Program-made: the position numbers and the translations under genes
Notes under the pieces: model-generated
What the model was told of the DNA's origin: nothing
The model's database searches: none
Seen by the model: only the letters and a program-made list of their open reading frames with translations
Shown: positions 19,309-28,251 of the stretch, piece by piece
How positions within the stretch are numbered: position 1 is the first letter of the stretch
Layout: each line of letters opens with the position of its first letter
Assembly: GCA_041394265.1 (NCBI GenBank)
Contig: JAWKIO010000005.1
Location: 620,001 to 684,000, forward strand
DNA length: 64,000 bases
Direction of reading: 5' to 3'
From: Acidimicrobiales bacterium
GTDB taxonomy: Bacteria; Actinomycetota; Acidimicrobiia; Acidimicrobiales; SZUA-35

Positions 19309-20784
19309 TCAGAGGCCCACGTGGGATTCGTGGCGGCCGCGACGCCAGTGCTCGATCTCCTCGCCCATCGGGGTGGACGGTGGGGCGCCGACGAACGGCC
19401 ACAGTTCCTCGGCCACGCGACGGTAGTTGAGGGTCGCCTCGAGCTGGGCGAGGATCCCGATGAGTCCGAGGGTGATGCGTTGGAGCACCACGAACGACGG
19501 CGGCACATTGAGCATCGCCATCAGCTCGCTGTGCGGCCCGGACTTGTCGAACAGGTGGTTGACCCCGCCCTCGGCGTACTCCTGGTCGATCGTGATGACG
19601 GCGTCATCCAAGACATAGCGGTAGTAGAAGCGGAAGTAGTCCTCGACCTGCTCGTCGCTGAACGGGGCGTTCGGTTTGAGCAGGCCGGCGTCTTCGACCA
19701 GCTTCCGGAAGCCGGCATCGTCGCGCTCGAGCACCATCTTGGTGATGAGGTCTTCGAACAGCTGGGTCTCCTCAGGAGTGAACCGCTTCACGAGGCCGAA
19801 GTCGAGGAAGGTGACCCGACCGCCCTTGTCGAAGAGGTAGTTCCCGGGGTGGGGATCGCCGTTGAAGGCATGGAGTCGATAGATCGAGCCGAAGGAGAAC
19901 CGGAAGATCGTCTCGCCGATCAGGTTCTTCTCGTGTTGGTCCCACGTGAGGACCTCGTCGAACCGATGACCGGTGGCCAGTTCGGTGGTGAGCACCCGAG
20001 GGCCCGAGAGCTCGTCGATCACCTTCGGCACGTGGACGCGGGGATGGCCGTCGAAGAACTCGGCGAAGTAGCGCTGGTTGGCGGCCTCGTTCTCGTAGTC
20101 GAGTTCCTCGTACAGCCGCTCCTTGAGCTCGTTGGCGATCGGACCCGATTCGAGACCGGGGAACATCGACGACATGGCCCCGAAGATCCAGTCGGCGTTG
20201 CCGAGGTCGGAGCGGACGGCGTCGGCCACGCCCGGGTACTGGATCTTCACGGCGACGGCCCGGTCGTCGAGCGTGATGGCCCGGTGGACCTGCCCGATCG
20301 ATGCCGAGGCGATCGGAATGGGGTCCCACTCGGCGAACAGCTCGTCGGGTCCGGCGCCGAGCTCGGCTCGCAGGGTGGCCGCCGCCAACTCGGGACTCAT
20401 CGGCGGCGCATCGTGTTGCAGCGACGCCAAGGTCTGGCGCACGTTGTCGGGCAGGCCGGTGTCGATGTAGCTCGCCATCTGCCCAATCTTCATCATGGCG
20501 CCCTTCATGTTCCCCAGCTCACGGGTCACGTCGGCGGCCGTTTGCATCTGGAACTCGAGCGCCAGCTCCTCCTTGCGTTCGGCCGAGGCGAAGGTCTGCC
20601 GAGCCTTGCTCACCGCATACCGCCGCCCACCTCGCAGGCCCATGCGGGCCAGCCGAAGGTTGCGGGCCGCCATCCGGTTGCCGAGCACCGCCTGCTCGGT
20701 GGCGGTGGCCGAACGCCGGCGTACCGCCACGGCGCCGATCACGGACGCAAGCCCGGCGAGTCCGAGGAACCGGCGAAAATTCAT
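19309..20784 (-). CDS. ABC1/UbiB-family atypical kinase (AarF/ADCK)
   Basis: A 491-residue protein with a hydrophobic N-terminus. The diagnostic KxGQ motif is KIGQ (99-102), the ASIGQVH loop replaces the usual glycine-rich loop, the VAVKIQYPG strand has the ATP lysine, and GDPHPGNYLF with TFLDFG forms the metal-binding catalytic site. UbiB proteins are ATPases that support lipid-soluble quinone metabolism; in menaquinone-using Actinobacteria the role is undefined. It is convergent with ridA and divergent from the GNAT gene. Confidence 0.88.
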   Translation of the reverse strand: MNFRRFLGLAGLASVIGAVAVRRRSATATEQAVLGNRMAARNLRLARMGLRGGRRYAVSKARQTFASAERKEELALEFQMQTAADVTRELGNMKGAMMKIGQMASYIDTGLPDNVRQTLASLQHDAPPMSPELAAATLRAELGAGPDELFAEWDPIPIASASIGQVHRAITLDDRAVAVKIQYPGVADAVRSDLGNADWIFGAMSSMFPGLESGPIANELKERLYEELDYENEAANQRYFAEFFDGHPRVHVPKVIDELSGPRVLTTELATGHRFDEVLTWDQHEKNLIGETIFRFSFGSIYRLHAFNGDPHPGNYLFDKGGRVTFLDFGLVKRFTPEETQLFEDLITKMVLERDDAGFRKLVEDAGLLKPNAPFSDEQVEDYFRFYYRYVLDDAVITIDQEYAEGGVNHLFDKSGPHSELMAMLNVPPSFVVLQRITLGLIGILAQLEATLNYRRVAEELWPFVGAPPSTPMGEEIEHWRRGRHESHVGL

Positions 20785-20849
20785 CTCTCGATGCTACGAG
20801 AAGGCCGGGCGCAGGAGAACTCAGGCGGAAACGCCTCTACCGTGAGGCC

Positions 20850-21437
20850 ATGATCTGTCTGGCGACGCCGCGATTGCTGCTGCGAACGTGGCGGGCCGAG
20901 GACCGAGCCGACCTCGATCACCTGTTGAGCGGTGCGGCGTCCTCGGTCGGCAATCTCGTCGATGGCATCGACAACGAGATCACCGACCCGGTCGGCACCC
21001 TCCAACGGGCATGGGACGACGACGGCTTCGGGGTGTTCGCGCTGGAGTCACTCGACGACGGTGGCTTCGTCGGACTCGCTGGGCTCCTTCCCGCCGAGGC
21101 CAACCACGGTCGCTCGCTCGACATGGTGTGGCGTCTTGGCAACGGCGGCGCGACCGCCGCCGAGACACCGACGGACGACCTCGCCGCCGAGGCGCTCATG
21201 GCGGTGATCGACTGGGCATTCGGTCTGCTGGATGTCGACCTCCTCGCCGCGAGCGTGAGCGCAGACGACGCAGCATCGACCGCCACCGCACGAGCGGCGG
21301 GACTCAGCAACGGTGCTCGGACGCTCGAGGCATCGACGGGCACGTGGGTGGATCGCTTCTCGATCACGCTCGAGGCATGGCGGGAGCCGGGCGAGCGCAC
21401 CACGGCACAGCGGGAACCAGGCGAGGTGCGCTCGTGA
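20850..21437 (+). CDS. GNAT-family N-acetyltransferase (RimJ/RimL-like)
   Basis: A 195-residue protein starting at ATG 20850 after GAGG. It opens TPRLLLRTWRAEDRADLDHL, the typical RimJ/RimL first strand and helix. The acetyl-CoA segment is degenerate: where R/Q-x-x-G-x-G/A is expected it reads RLGNGGATAAETPTDDLAAE, so catalytic competence is uncertain. The C-terminal extension is polar. Its stop overlaps the next GTG (GTGA), coupling it to the small zincin-like gene. Confidence 0.65.
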   Translation: MICLATPRLLLRTWRAEDRADLDHLLSGAASSVGNLVDGIDNEITDPVGTLQRAWDDDGFGVFALESLDDGGFVGLAGLLPAEANHGRSLDMVWRLGNGGATAAETPTDDLAAEALMAVIDWAFGLLDVDLLAASVSADDAASTATARAAGLSNGARTLEASTGTWVDRFSITLEAWREPGERTTAQREPGEVRS

Positions 21438-21844
21438 AGCCGGCGACACCACGGCTACGGCGACTCAGCGACACCGAGATTGCGTCCTATGAGCACCTCG
21501 ACCCCGCACTGGCTCGCCGGGTCCGGGTCGCGAAGATCCCGCTCCTCCCGGGCCGGTATCTGGGCATGACCCTCGGCCCGCTCGTGCTGATGCAGAGCTG
21601 TGAGCCTGACGACGGCACCAGTGCACTCCTCGCGCACGAGTTGGTGCACGTCCGGCAGTGGCGGGAGCAGGGGACGGTCGGGTTCGCGGCCAACTACCTC
21701 CGCTCGTTTGCCACCGGCTGGTGGCAGTGCCGACGTTGGCACGAGGCGTATCGCAACATTCCGGCCGAGGTCGAAGCCCGGGCCGAGGCCTCGAAGTGGG
21801 CCGAGCAGCGCCGGTGCCTTCCCGACACCGACGCCTCGACCTGA
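21434..21844 (+). CDS. small zincin-like protein (HExxH, DUF4157-like)
   Basis: A 136-residue protein starting at GTG 21434, overlapping the GNAT stop by four bases. It contains LLAHELVHVRQW with an HExxH zinc site, then RNIPAEVEARAEASKWAEQR, where a downstream Glu could be the third ligand. The arrangement resembles the compact DUF4157-type zincin found in actinobacterial genomes. No signal peptide or membrane segment is clear. Peptidase activity is possible but not established for this family; the alternative is a structural zinc protein. Confidence 0.65.
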   Translation: MKPATPRLRRLSDTEIASYEHLDPALARRVRVAKIPLLPGRYLGMTLGPLVLMQSCEPDDGTSALLAHELVHVRQWREQGTVGFAANYLRSFATGWWQCRRWHEAYRNIPAEVEARAEASKWAEQRRCLPDTDAST

Positions 21845-21868
21845 TCTCGTCGGCGTTCGGCGAGCGAC

Positions 21869-23407
21869 TCAGCCCTTCACGTCGGCGAACCGTTCACGCA
21901 GCTCGCGCTTGAGGATCTTGTTCGAGCCGGTCTTGGGGATCTCGTCGATCAGTTCGATGATCCGGGGCACCTTGTAGCTGGCGAGCTGTTGGCGGGCGTA
22001 GCGGTCGATCTCCTCGACGTCGATGACCTTGCCGTCGGGCCCCGGCCCGTTCGGCACGACGATCGCCATGACGGTCTCGCCCCATTGTTCGGACTCGACA
22101 CCGATCACGGCGACCTCGTAGATCCCTTCGTGCTTCTCGAGCGCCGCCTCGATCTCGGCGGGATAGATGTTCATCCCGCCGCTGATGATCATGTCCTTCT
22201 TGCGGTCGCAGATGAAGAGGTAGCCCTCGTCGTCGCGGTAGGCGATGTCGCCGACGGTGTGCCAGCCATCGCGATCGTCGGCGGCGTACTTTTCCTCGGC
22301 CTTGTAGTAGGTGTCGAACACCGACGATGCCCGCACGAACAACTCGCCCGGCACGTTGGGTTCGTCGATCGTGTTGCCGTCGTCGTCGAACAGGGCGACC
22401 TCGACGAATGGCGCCGGCTTGCCGCACGATCCGGGCTTGCGCATCTGGTCTTCGGGGGCCAGGACGGTGTTGACGCCCATCTCGGTGGAGCCGTAGACCT
22501 CCCACAGCGACTCGGGCGGGAAGTCCTTGATGTACGCCTCTTTGAGCGGGTGCGGCCAGGGCGCAGCGTTGGCGATCATGATCTTCATGCTGGACGTGTC
22601 GTACTTTGCCTTGACCTCGTCGGGGAGGTTCACCACCATCCGGATCGGGGTGGGCGCCGAGAAGGTCGATGAGGCCTTGTAGGTGTCGATGAGGCGCAGC
22701 CAGTCCTCGGGGTCGAACTTGTGCTGCAGCACCACGGTGTTGCCGAGCGTGTGAGCGATCCCGGCGAAGCCCCCGGGACCGCTGTGATAGAGCGGGCCAC
22801 AGGTGATGTAGACATCGCCGGGGCCGTAGCCGATCAGGTTCAGCAACCCGGCGCCCTGTTCGGGCGACGAGGTGGCGTGGCGCACCGCACCCTTGGGATT
22901 GCCCGTCGTGCCCGAGGTGTAGATCATCGTGCCGGCGGCGGCCTGGTCACGGTCGACCTCGGCGTCAGAACCGAAGAAGTCGTCCTGCGAGATCTGGCCT
23001 TCGAGGGGCTCCCCACCGAAGATCACGACCTGCTTCACGGCCGGGATCTCGCCGCGGATCCGGGCGAGCAACGGGGCGAACTCCACGTCGGCGAAGATCA
23101 GCTCCGAGTCGGAGTTGTTGATCACGTAGACCGACTCGGGGTCCGAAAGGCGGTAGTTGAGCGGCACCGAGATGGTGCTCGCCTTGCGGGCGGCGTGGTA
23201 GAAGGCGAAGACCTCGAGCGAATTCTGCCCGAGCCACATCACCTTGGCGCCGGCGTCGATCCCCGCATCGACGATGCCATTCGCCAGTCGATTGGCGCAG
23301 GCGTTGAACTCGGCGAAGGTCATCTGCCGGGGCTCCTGCCCCGGTCGATCGTCGACGACGGCGACCTTGTCGGGTGTGGCCTGGGCGTGGGCGGTGAGCA
23401 GATCCAT
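21869..23407 (-). CDS. AMP-dependent acyl-CoA synthetase / ligase
   Basis: A 512-residue ANL-superfamily enzyme. The start MDLLTAHAQ at 23407 has AGGGGGACTC immediately upstream. The P-loop motif is MIYTSGTTGNPKG, followed by EVYGSTEMG, DGWHTVGDIAYRDDEGYLF, and the hinge DRKKDMIISGGMNIYPAEIE, with GSNKILKRELR carrying the terminal lysine. It activates a carboxylic acid, probably a fatty or aromatic acid, to acyl-AMP and then acyl-CoA. Chain specificity cannot be read. It is monocistronic, with inverted repeats in its promoter region. Confidence 0.88.
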   Translation of the reverse strand: MDLLTAHAQATPDKVAVVDDRPGQEPRQMTFAEFNACANRLANGIVDAGIDAGAKVMWLGQNSLEVFAFYHAARKASTISVPLNYRLSDPESVYVINNSDSELIFADVEFAPLLARIRGEIPAVKQVVIFGGEPLEGQISQDDFFGSDAEVDRDQAAAGTMIYTSGTTGNPKGAVRHATSSPEQGAGLLNLIGYGPGDVYITCGPLYHSGPGGFAGIAHTLGNTVVLQHKFDPEDWLRLIDTYKASSTFSAPTPIRMVVNLPDEVKAKYDTSSMKIMIANAAPWPHPLKEAYIKDFPPESLWEVYGSTEMGVNTVLAPEDQMRKPGSCGKPAPFVEVALFDDDGNTIDEPNVPGELFVRASSVFDTYYKAEEKYAADDRDGWHTVGDIAYRDDEGYLFICDRKKDMIISGGMNIYPAEIEAALEKHEGIYEVAVIGVESEQWGETVMAIVVPNGPGPDGKVIDVEEIDRYARQQLASYKVPRIIELIDEIPKTGSNKILKRELRERFADVKG

Positions 23408-23471
23408 GAGTCCCCCTCGGACGCTGGGAAGCAGTGCCATCGAAACGATGTCACCGAAACGATGCCTTCGA

Positions 23472-23487
23472 GGTGACAGGCGTCACC
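23472..23487. promoter_or_regulatory. GGTGAC-N4-GTCACC inverted repeat upstream of the acyl-CoA synthetase
   Basis: A perfect 6-bp inverted repeat with a 4-base spacer lies 65 bases upstream of the synthetase ATG, and a further TGTCACCGAAACGATG segment repeats the half-site nearer the gene. This spacing is common for TetR-family operators, which often control acyl-CoA synthetases. The regulator is not in the window. Confidence 0.4.
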
Positions 23488-23555
23488 ACGAACCGCAGTC
23501 TGTCGCGAAGCGCCACTCGGTGCCACTTCGCCGCGGCGCACTCAGGGGTGCATGA

Positions 23556-24917
23556 TCACGCCGTCGGCTCGTGCCACGGCTCCACGGCGTTCGCCGACGC
23601 GACGGCGGCGTACCACCCCGCGCTGGCCTTCGGCCGCCGTTGCTGGGTCTCGAGGTCGACCTCGACGAGTCCGAACGTGGGCCCGTAACCCCAGGCCCAT
23701 TCGAAGTTGTCGAGCAGCGACCAGGCGAAGTATCCGTCGATCGGCACGCCGCGGTCGATGGCGTCGGCCACCTGGTTGAGGTGACGAGCGAGGTAGTCGA
23801 TGCGGTCAGCGTCGTCGATGCGATCGCCGATTCGGTCGTGATCGGCCATGGCCGCCCCGTTCTCGGTGATCATGATGCGGGGGAAGCCATGACGTTCGTG
23901 CAGATCGTTCAGCAGCTTGCCGAGGGACGGCGGATGGATCTCCCACTTCATGGCGGTTTCGGCGCCCCGGCCCTGCTTCTCACCGAAGAACGCACCGATC
24001 AGTTGGCGGGTGTAGTAGTTGATACCGAGTACGTCGATCGGCTGGGCGATCAAGTCGAGGTCGCCGTCGAGGACCTCGGCCTGGTCCCAGGCCAATCGTT
24101 CGGTGGCGAAGGCCGGGTACCCGCGGCCACCGAGGGGGTCGGAGTACCACCGGTTGTCGTACTCGTCGATCAACTGCTGACGTTCGAGCGCCGCCGGTGA
24201 GTCACCGATGCGGGTCACCGGCGTGAAGTTGAGGACGATGCCGACGTTGGCGTCGGGCACTGCGGCGCGAACGGCCTGCATGCCGAGGCCATGCGCCAAC
24301 AGGATGTGGTGACTGGCCGCCAGCGCATCGGAGAGACTCGAGCGTCCGGGCGCGTGTTCACCGGTGAGGTAGCCGAGGTTGGCGATCACCCATGGTTCGT
24401 TGATCGTCATCCAGTTCTTCACGCGATCACCGAGTCGCTCGGCGACCGCGGACGCGTACTCGGCGAAGGCCTCGGCGGTCGCTCGGACCGGCCACCCGCC
24501 ACGGTCTTCGAGGACCTGAGGAAGATCCCAGTGATAGAGGGTCGGGTGCGGCTCGATGCCGGCCTCGAGGAGCCGGTCGACCAGCCGATCGTAGAAATCG
24601 AGTCCGGCCTGGTTGATTGGACCCGTTCCGCCAGGGAGGACCCGAGGCCAGGCGATCGAGAACCGATACGCGCCCAGCCCCATGTCGGCCATCATCGCGA
24701 CGTCGTGGTCGTAGCGGTGGTAGTGGTCGCACGCCACCGTGCCGTCACTACCGTCGGCGATCACGCCAGGCTGGGTGCAGAACCGGTCCCAGATGCTCTC
24801 GCTCTTCCCGTCGACGTCGTGCGCCCCTTCGATCTGGTAGGAGGAGGTCGCCGTGCCCCATCGGAATCCTTCGGGGAATCGCCGAGGCGCGGTGTCAGGT
24901 GGGACGGGGGTGGTCAT
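23556..24917 (-). CDS. glycoside hydrolase family 1 beta-glucosidase
   Basis: A 453-residue GH1 enzyme. FRWGTATSSYQIEGA at the N-terminus, the acid/base motif TINEPW (Glu174) and the nucleophile motif MITENGAAM (about residue 360) are intact, and the length matches the family. No signal peptide is seen, so it is cytoplasmic and would hydrolyse imported beta-glucosides. The ATG overlaps the upstream LacI stop (ATGA), so regulator and enzyme are cotranslated. The sugar permease genes lie divergently across the LacI operator, forming one beta-glucoside utilisation locus. Confidence 0.92.
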   Translation of the reverse strand: MTTPVPPDTAPRRFPEGFRWGTATSSYQIEGAHDVDGKSESIWDRFCTQPGVIADGSDGTVACDHYHRYDHDVAMMADMGLGAYRFSIAWPRVLPGGTGPINQAGLDFYDRLVDRLLEAGIEPHPTLYHWDLPQVLEDRGGWPVRATAEAFAEYASAVAERLGDRVKNWMTINEPWVIANLGYLTGEHAPGRSSLSDALAASHHILLAHGLGMQAVRAAVPDANVGIVLNFTPVTRIGDSPAALERQQLIDEYDNRWYSDPLGGRGYPAFATERLAWDQAEVLDGDLDLIAQPIDVLGINYYTRQLIGAFFGEKQGRGAETAMKWEIHPPSLGKLLNDLHERHGFPRIMITENGAAMADHDRIGDRIDDADRIDYLARHLNQVADAIDRGVPIDGYFAWSLLDNFEWAWGYGPTFGLVEVDLETQQRRPKASAGWYAAVASANAVEPWHEPTA

Positions 24918-25945
24918 CGAGGTGCTCCGTTCGGGTCGGGCGGGGCGGTCGAGCGGCGCTCGACCAGGGTGGTGCCGAGTTCGATCCGGCGTTGCGCTTG
25001 TGGGTCGTCGCTCGCCATCAACTCGAGCACGAGCCTGGCTGCCGTGGCGCCGTGGTTCCTGATCGACTGATGGATGGTGGTGAGGTCCTCGACCCAGGCG
25101 ATCGGGTGATCGTCGACGCCGATCAGCGAGAGATCGCGGGGGACGTCGAGACCGCGTTCACGTACGGCCCGCAGGGCGCCGAAGGCCATCTCGTCGGACA
25201 TTGCGAACACCGCCGTTGGCCGGGGGTCGAGATCGAGGAGTTGATTCATGGCTTGGTAACCCCCGTAGACGGTGAAGTCGCCACGAACTTCGAGATCGGG
25301 CTGCGGCGTCACTCCTGCGGCCGCCAGCGCCTGGAGGTAGCCGCTCCGGCGATGACGCGACACGTCGAAACCCATGGGGTCCTCCGGCTGGCCACCAATC
25401 AACGCAATCGAGCGGTGACCCAGGTCGAGGAGATGCCGAGTGGCGAGCTCGCCGACTCGTACGTCGTCGATGACCACGCTCGACATCCCGTCGAACTCGA
25501 GACCGATACTGACCGCCGGCATGTCCCGGTGACCGAGCCGATCGATGTCGGACCGACGCAACGCCACATCGACCAGGACCACGCCACCAGTTCCCGGCGG
25601 AAGTGAGCTGGACATCAGCCGGTGGCGAGCCTGCTGATCACCCGTGACGTAGATGAACAGTTCGAATCCCTCGGCCGAGAGCGCCGACTCGACGCCGGCC
25701 ATGACGGTGGAGAAGTACCAACTGTCGAGCGCAGGCACCACCAATGCGACGCCGGCGCTGGTCTTGCTGGCCAGACGGGCCGCCGACGCGTTCGGCCGGT
25801 AGTTGAGTTCGTTGGCGACCTGCTCGATCCGCATACGGGTCTCGTCGCTCACGTTGCTGTGCCCACGAAGCGCCCGACTCACCGTGGCGCTCGACACGCG
25901 CGCCGCACGAGCGACATCGGCAATCGTGGCGGGTTTTCGCTCCAT
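24914..25945 (-). CDS. LacI-family transcriptional regulator
   Basis: A 343-residue repressor. The helix-turn-helix TIADVARAARVSSATVSRAL and hinge YRPNASAARLAS are canonical. The periplasmic-binding-like effector domain follows (VVPALDSWYFSTVMAGVE, VIDDVRVGELATRHLLDLGH, FAMSDEMAFGALRA). It is the first gene of a lacI-GH1 operon, and a LacI-type operator lies 55-68 bases upstream in the divergent promoter. Autoregulation and control of the permease genes in response to a beta-glucoside or its product are therefore likely (inference). Confidence 0.92.
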   Translation of the reverse strand: MERKPATIADVARAARVSSATVSRALRGHSNVSDETRMRIEQVANELNYRPNASAARLASKTSAGVALVVPALDSWYFSTVMAGVESALSAEGFELFIYVTGDQQARHRLMSSSLPPGTGGVVLVDVALRRSDIDRLGHRDMPAVSIGLEFDGMSSVVIDDVRVGELATRHLLDLGHRSIALIGGQPEDPMGFDVSRHRRSGYLQALAAAGVTPQPDLEVRGDFTVYGGYQAMNQLLDLDPRPTAVFAMSDEMAFGALRAVRERGLDVPRDLSLIGVDDHPIAWVEDLTTIHQSIRNHGATAARLVLELMASDDPQAQRRIELGTTLVERRSTAPPDPNGAPR

Positions 25946-25999
25946 GGTGACACCTCTCGTGCCGGCTGCGTCGAGGACTCAGCAACCAGGCGGGGAGAG

Positions 26000-26013
26000 T
26001 GTAAACGTTTGCA
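26000..26013. promoter_or_regulatory. LacI-family operator in the divergent promoter
   Basis: TGTAAACGTTTGCA matches its own reverse complement at 12 of 14 positions and has the central CG and AAACGTTT core typical of LacI/PurR-family sites. It lies between the lacI start (25945, minus) and the permease remnant (plus strand), the expected position for control of both directions. Confidence 0.75.
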
Positions 26014-26045
26014 GTGCCGAGCAGCACGTCGTGGTCGAGCCGACG

Positions 26046-27276
26046 ATGTCATGGCGGGCGGGAGATGTCGGGGTCGGCGGGGCTGCCCACGCGAACAAGC
26101 CGGTCGAACCCGGGTCCCAGGACTACGCCTTCGTCGGGTTGGACAACTACCAGTCGATCTTCACCAACGACGACAACTTCGACACCAGTCGCTTCGGCGA
26201 CCCTGTGGGGCTCGGCCATCCTGCCCTGGGCCGGCTTCTTCATCGCCGCGGCGGTCCTGCTCGCCATCCTGCTCGGCCGCGAAACCAAGCAGGGAATGAA
26301 CTTCGGCGGTGCCCCGCTGATGCCGCTGATGATGGGCATCGGGCTCTTCAGCTTTGCGCTCTTCACCCATCTTCGGGGCACGATCATCAACAACATCTGG
26401 TGGGTCATCGCCGTCACCTCGCTGTCGACAGCGCTCGGTCTCGCCGTCGCCAAACTCGCCGACGGGGCGAAGTTCGAACCGATGGCCAAATCGTTCGTCT
26501 TCATGCCCATGGCGATCTCGTTCGTCAGTGCCTCGATCATCTGGCGATTGATGATGTATCAAGCCCGTGATGCCTCGAAGTCTCAGACCGGTTTGCTCAA
26601 CTCGATCTGGGTCTGGCTGGGCAAAGTCACCACCCAATCACCAGGCAAAGTGATCATTGGCGGCATCTTCCTGTTGGCCGCCGTGGCGCTGCTCGTCGCC
26701 ACGGTCCGTGCCCTCGCCAACTCGCCTGCCGTCGCCGGGCTGTATGGAGTCCTCAGCGTCATCCCCCTGTGGGTCGCCTTCCGGACCTTCGGCGACGGCA
26801 TCGGCGGATACACACCGATCGAGGGTGACGTGGTCCGAGCCAACCCGATCAACTTCGTGCAGGGCATCCCCTTCAACAACTTCTGGCTGATGATGATCCT
26901 CATCTGGATCCAGACCGGGTTCGCCATGGTGATCCTCTCGGCCGCCATCAAGGCGGTGCCCGAGGACTTCATCGAAGCGGCCAAGATCGACGGCGCAACC
27001 GATGGCCAGATCTTCTGGCGGATCACCGTGCCCCAGATCCTGCCGACGATCGGTGTGGTGGCCACCACGATCATGGTGAACGTGATGAAGGTCTTCGACA
27101 TCGTGAAAGTCACGACCAACGGCCAGTTCGACACCCAGGTGTTGGCCAATGCGATGTACAACGAAGCCTTCCAATTCGGCAACCGAGGCGTCGGTGCCGC
27201 ACTGGCCATGGTGCTCTTCCTCGGCATCCTGCCCGTGATGGTCTTCAACATCTACAACCTGACGAAGGAGGACTGA
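26046..27276 (+). pseudogene. sugar ABC transporter permease (MalF/AglF type), 5'-truncated and frameshifted
   Basis: The first part is read in one frame (ATG 26046: SQDYAFVGLDNYQSIFTN, then DDNFDTSRFGDP), while the continuation from about 26212 (SAILPWAGFFIAAAVLLAIL onward) is in the next frame. Removing one G from the GGGG run at 26207-26210 would join them smoothly. The region before FVGLDNY lacks the usual first transmembrane helix, so about 60 or more N-terminal residues are missing. The rest is normal: five or six membrane helices and the EAA loop FIEAAKIDGATDGQIFWRIT that docks the ATPase. An internal start could still give a short product. The frameshift could be a sequencing error; the truncation is harder to explain that way. 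Confidence 0.65.
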
Positions 27277-27277
27277 C

Positions 27278-28225
27278 ATGGCTGCAGCCGTGACGACCGC
27301 CGGTGCTACGAGCACGGCCGGGAAGATCTACACCGCCCTGAGTCGGGTGCCCATGTGGGCCATGGCCATCCTGTGGCTCCTCCCCACGTTCGGGCTCTTC
27401 GTCAACTCACTCCGTCCTCGCGACGCCCAGCGCAACAGCGGCTGGTGGACGCTGGCGAGCGACGGAGAGGGCACACGATTCACGCTCGACAACTACGACA
27501 CGGTGCTCGGTGCGGGCACGGTGAACTCGATCAAGGATTCGTTGCTCAACTCTGCGGCGATCGCCATTCCGGCGACGATCATCCCGATTGCCGTCGCGGC
27601 GTTCGCCGCGTACGGCTTCGCCTGGATCGACTTCAAGGGTCGCAAGTGGTTGTTCATCGCCGTGGTGTCGTTCCTCGCCATCCCGCTCCAGGTCGCGCTC
27701 ATTCCGCTCCTTCGCATGTATGTGGGCGGCGCCCATCTCACCCTGCCGATCATCGACAAGACGCTCACATTGGTCCCGGCATGGGGACTCAACGGCAAGG
27801 CCATCTCGGTCTGGCTCACCCACACCGGCTTCGCCATGCCGTTCGCCATCTTCTTGTTGCACAACTACATCGTGAGCCTGCCGAAGGACATCTTCGAATC
27901 GGCTCGCATCGACGGCGCCGACCACTTCACCATCTTCTGGCGCCTGGTGCTGCCGCTCTCGGTGCCAGTGCTGGCTGCGTTCGCCATCTTCCAGTTCCTC
28001 TGGACCTGGAATGACTATCTCATTGCCGTCACGATGCTCGGCTCCGCGGGCGGCGACGCCTTGCCGACCACCGTGGCCATCGCCAACCTTGCCGGTGACT
28101 TCGGCAAGAACGAGCACCTCCTCACCGCTGGTGCATTCGTTCAGGCGTTCTTCCCGCTCGTCGTGTTCTTCTCGCTCCAGCGCTTCTTCGTGAAGGGCCT
28201 CCTGGCCGGATCGGTCAAGGGCTGA
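27278..28225 (+). CDS. sugar ABC transporter permease (MalG type)
   Basis: A 315-residue inner-membrane permease starting one base after the preceding stop. Six hydrophobic helices are visible, with the EAA loop DIFESARIDGADHFTIFWRL in its usual cytoplasmic position and the FLWTWNDYLIA block near the C-terminus. It would pair with the upstream MalF-type permease, a solute-binding protein and a shared MsmK-type ATPase, neither of which is in the window. It is intact, unlike its partner. Context with LacI and GH1 suggests an oligosaccharide or beta-glucoside substrate. Confidence 0.88.
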   Translation: MAAAVTTAGATSTAGKIYTALSRVPMWAMAILWLLPTFGLFVNSLRPRDAQRNSGWWTLASDGEGTRFTLDNYDTVLGAGTVNSIKDSLLNSAAIAIPATIIPIAVAAFAAYGFAWIDFKGRKWLFIAVVSFLAIPLQVALIPLLRMYVGGAHLTLPIIDKTLTLVPAWGLNGKAISVWLTHTGFAMPFAIFLLHNYIVSLPKDIFESARIDGADHFTIFWRLVLPLSVPVLAAFAIFQFLWTWNDYLIAVTMLGSAGGDALPTTVAIANLAGDFGKNEHLLTAGAFVQAFFPLVVFFSLQRFFVKGLLAGSVKG

Positions 28226-28251
28226 CGCTCCGAATTGGGGCGGCAGCTGCG

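Noticed and set aside
19297..20853. Plus-strand open frame of about 518 codons opposite the ABC1 kinase
   Set aside because: The minus strand has all UbiB motifs; the plus translation is low-complexity and unrelated to any family.
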